DNA of 64,000 nucleotides from Erythrophleum ivorense (taxonomy: Eukaryota > Streptophyta > Magnoliopsida > Fabales > Fabaceae). Both the position numbers and the translations under genes were made by a program. Each line of letters starts with the position of its first letter. Position 1 is the stretch's first letter. The stretch is from positions 62,001 to 126,000 of the forward strand of contig JAIUCV010001144.1 in the NCBI GenBank assembly GCA_026724425.1, read 5' to 3'. The notes under the pieces were generated by a model. The model was not told where the DNA came from, made no database searches, and saw only the letters and a list, made by a program, of their open reading frames with translations. Positions 62,154 through 64,000 of the stretch are shown here, in pieces.

Positions 62154-64000
62154 ATATTGATGAATAATGATAATTTCATATAAATAGAAGAATTTCAAAT
62201 TACATAGAAAGAAATTAAAACTAACTTCTACAGTAGCAAACGCCTTTCGCATCATTTTTTAGTTGTTGCTCAAGTGCAAGCAAAGGCTCATCCCAGGTAC
62301 GAAAATCATAGTTGCTTCTGGATCCAAGTTTTGCAAGGAAGTCAGCACATTGATTGCCTTCTCTTAGAACATGCACTAGATACACTTCCCATTTCCTTTG
62401 ACATAGCCTTCGAATTTCACCAATAACAACTCCATGCATATGACCATCGACGTCAGCCTCTTCTACTAATTGAAGGGCCTTCATTGAATCTGTCTCACAT
62501 ATGACCCTACGACATCCTTTTTCCCATGCAAGCTCGAGACCTTTTCTAATTGCTGAAAGTTCTGCATATAAAATTTTGCTGAAACCGATAGAACCTGCGA
62601 ACCCGACTATCCAATTACCATTCGTGTCTCGAATGAGTCCTCCTATGCCAGCCTTTCCTGGATTGCCGAGAGAACTACCGTCGACGTTGATTTTAAATGT
62701 TCCAGATATGGGTGCTTCCCACTTAATCAGTCGTACTGGTCTGGGTCTTGGTCTTGGTCTTGGTCTTTGCATGCCATGATGAAAGACTCCTCCTCCTATT
62801 ACTGGGTAATTAGCAACAATACAAGCCATATATATTAACCTGCATGCGTTGCAAACAAAAATCATATTTATGAGTTATCTTGTACCTTCACAATATATGT
62901 AGATAAATATATGATTGCATATAGATAGGTAAAATATTTTTGTAACTAGTACTAGTAATACTTCAATTACTCATGATTTGGTATTAAATTTTTGAGTGAA
63001 TCATAAATATTTTTTAAAAATTTTATTAAAATTATACAGACTTTTTCTTATTTTTATAATATACATAAATCTCTTTCAAAATAAAAATTTATTTTACACT
63101 TTAGTCTAATTTTAAATTTTTTGACTAAAATATCCTTCATTAATTTATATACATATTTAAAAAAATTAAGCAAAAGATATTTTGGTTAACAACTTTAAAA
63201 TTGGATTAAAGTATTGGATATCCTTTTGTTGCAAGTATATTTTAAAAATAAGAAGAGATATGTATAATTTAAGAGAAGTCTGCTGTATAGTTTATTGTAA
63301 ATTTTTTAAAATCCAAACATTGATATACAAAATCTTCTCAAGGGTGGAAGAGGGCCATAACTCACATAACGAAGAGCATTGTTAATTCATATATCATAAG
63401 TTCCTAACCGTATATTTCTGATTCTAATCTTTTAAGTATTGTTGTAATCAAAATAAAGACGTAAAAAATAAAAATAATGAAAACATAATGAATAAATTAA
63501 AGAAATAGAAAAGATCTCTATTCTCTATTTGGATGCAAAAGAATTATAAATGATCAAAAATTTTAAAAGATATATGTTCAAAACAAACAATTTTTTTCAT
63601 ATAATATGTATGAAAAAGAATTTTAACTTAATTTGAGCAAAAATTTATGTTGATTCTTTAAAGGTAATTTGATTTTGTTTCAATTTTATCATTTCAAAAA
63701 CTGTAACACGATAAGATAGTGCTACAAATATTTTGAGAATGAAACAAACTCAAACTTTCAAACAATAAATTCTTTACTACCTTCTTTACTATCTTTTTTC
63801 GTTCAAAACTAAATCTCTTTCGTATGTAAATTAAAGAAGAGAAAAAGAATTCAAAATCAGTTCTATACTTTGAAAAGCAATTATCATTCATAACGCAACC
63901 ATAGTTAATGCTTTTGTTGTTTCTTTTTTCTTACCTTTTAGGGGCGATAGTAGAGAAGAGAGATGTGCTGATGATATTATTGCAAACACTAGTGATCTCA
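62154..64000. repeat. Duplicated unit E, cut by the window end
   Basis: Start of another module R, nearly identical to unit C over 26488-28620 except for a 274-bp deletion at 63770. It continues past the window. No gene beyond RNase H copy E. Confidence 0.85.
62221..62829 (-). CDS. RNase H-like domain protein, copy E (intact)
   Basis: A 202-residue protein from the ATG of MACIV at 62829. An in-frame ATG twelve codons upstream (62865) would add a short extension crossing an acceptor-like TGCATGCAG, so I prefer the inner start shared by all copies. Catalytic residues: Asp50 (NVDGSSLGNPG), Glu90 (YAELSAI), Asp114 (CETDSM) and Asp163 (CADFLAK). The Arg-Pro tract (residues 22-31) has five pairs. 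The domain covers roughly residues 45-170, followed by a WDEPLLALEQQL tail. This is the closest copy to the shared sequence and likely the best representative. There is no reverse transcriptase, and cellular role and location are unknown. Confidence 0.78.
   Translation of the reverse strand: MACIVANYPVIGGGVFHHGMQRPRPRPRPRPVRLIKWEAPISGTFKINVDGSSLGNPGKAGIGGLIRDTNGNWIVGFAGSIGFSKILYAELSAIRKGLELAWEKGCRRVICETDSMKALQLVEEADVDGHMHGVVIGEIRRLCQRKWEVYLVHVLREGNQCADFLAKLGSRSNYDFRTWDEPLLALEQQLKNDAKGVCYCRS

Overview
ORGANISM: The window looks like nuclear DNA of a flowering plant, probably a eudicot. It is strongly AT-rich with very low gene density. It holds several plant transposon classes: a Mutator-like element (MULE) pseudogene with a SWIM finger, CACTA-like elements with subterminal repeats, TG...CA solo LTRs, and Stowaway-like and Tourist-like MITEs. 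The only convincing protein family besides transposase is the plant-type stand-alone RNase H-like domain. I cannot name the species. LAYOUT: 1-6094 is AT-rich DNA in which I recognise no gene, only microsatellites and a 46-bp tandem duplication. 6095-6496 is a short CACTA-like foldback element. From about 6590 to the window end the sequence is a tandem array of segmentally duplicated units. Each unit is built from up to four modules: R (the RNase H gene plus about 2 kb upstream), P (about 1.5 kb), Q (about 11 kb) and W (about 2 kb, carrying a minus-strand promoter-like region). The order is R(A)-P, R(B)-P, solo LTR, MULE pseudogene, W1-R(C)-Q-W2-R(D)-P-Q-W3-R(E). Unit A to B is about 4.3 kb, C to D about 15.7 kb and D to E about 20 kb. 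GENES: Five minus-strand copies of one RNase H-like gene are present. A (6864-7457), D (42223-42825) and E (62221-62829) are open with all four catalytic acidic residues. B is split by a 3.2-kb CACTA-like element just before the last catalytic Asp. C has a nonsense codon at residue 35. The MULE transposase (22136-24520) keeps a single frame but has four internal stops, an Asp-to-Asn change at the first catalytic position, and a 3' truncation at the junction with W1. HISTORY: Several microhomology deletions, two solo LTRs of one family, two MITEs (one with its own empty site in the same window) and sharp mosaic breakpoints show repeated unequal exchange, gene conversion and insertion. REGULATION: W1, W2 and W3 each carry a TATA-containing promoter-like stretch pointing to the minus strand. 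In W2 and W3 it is followed by a 5'-UTR-like exon and a splice donor. In W1 it is joined directly to the truncated transposase, so any transcript would be antisense to it. I see no tRNA, rRNA, CRISPR array or prokaryotic feature.
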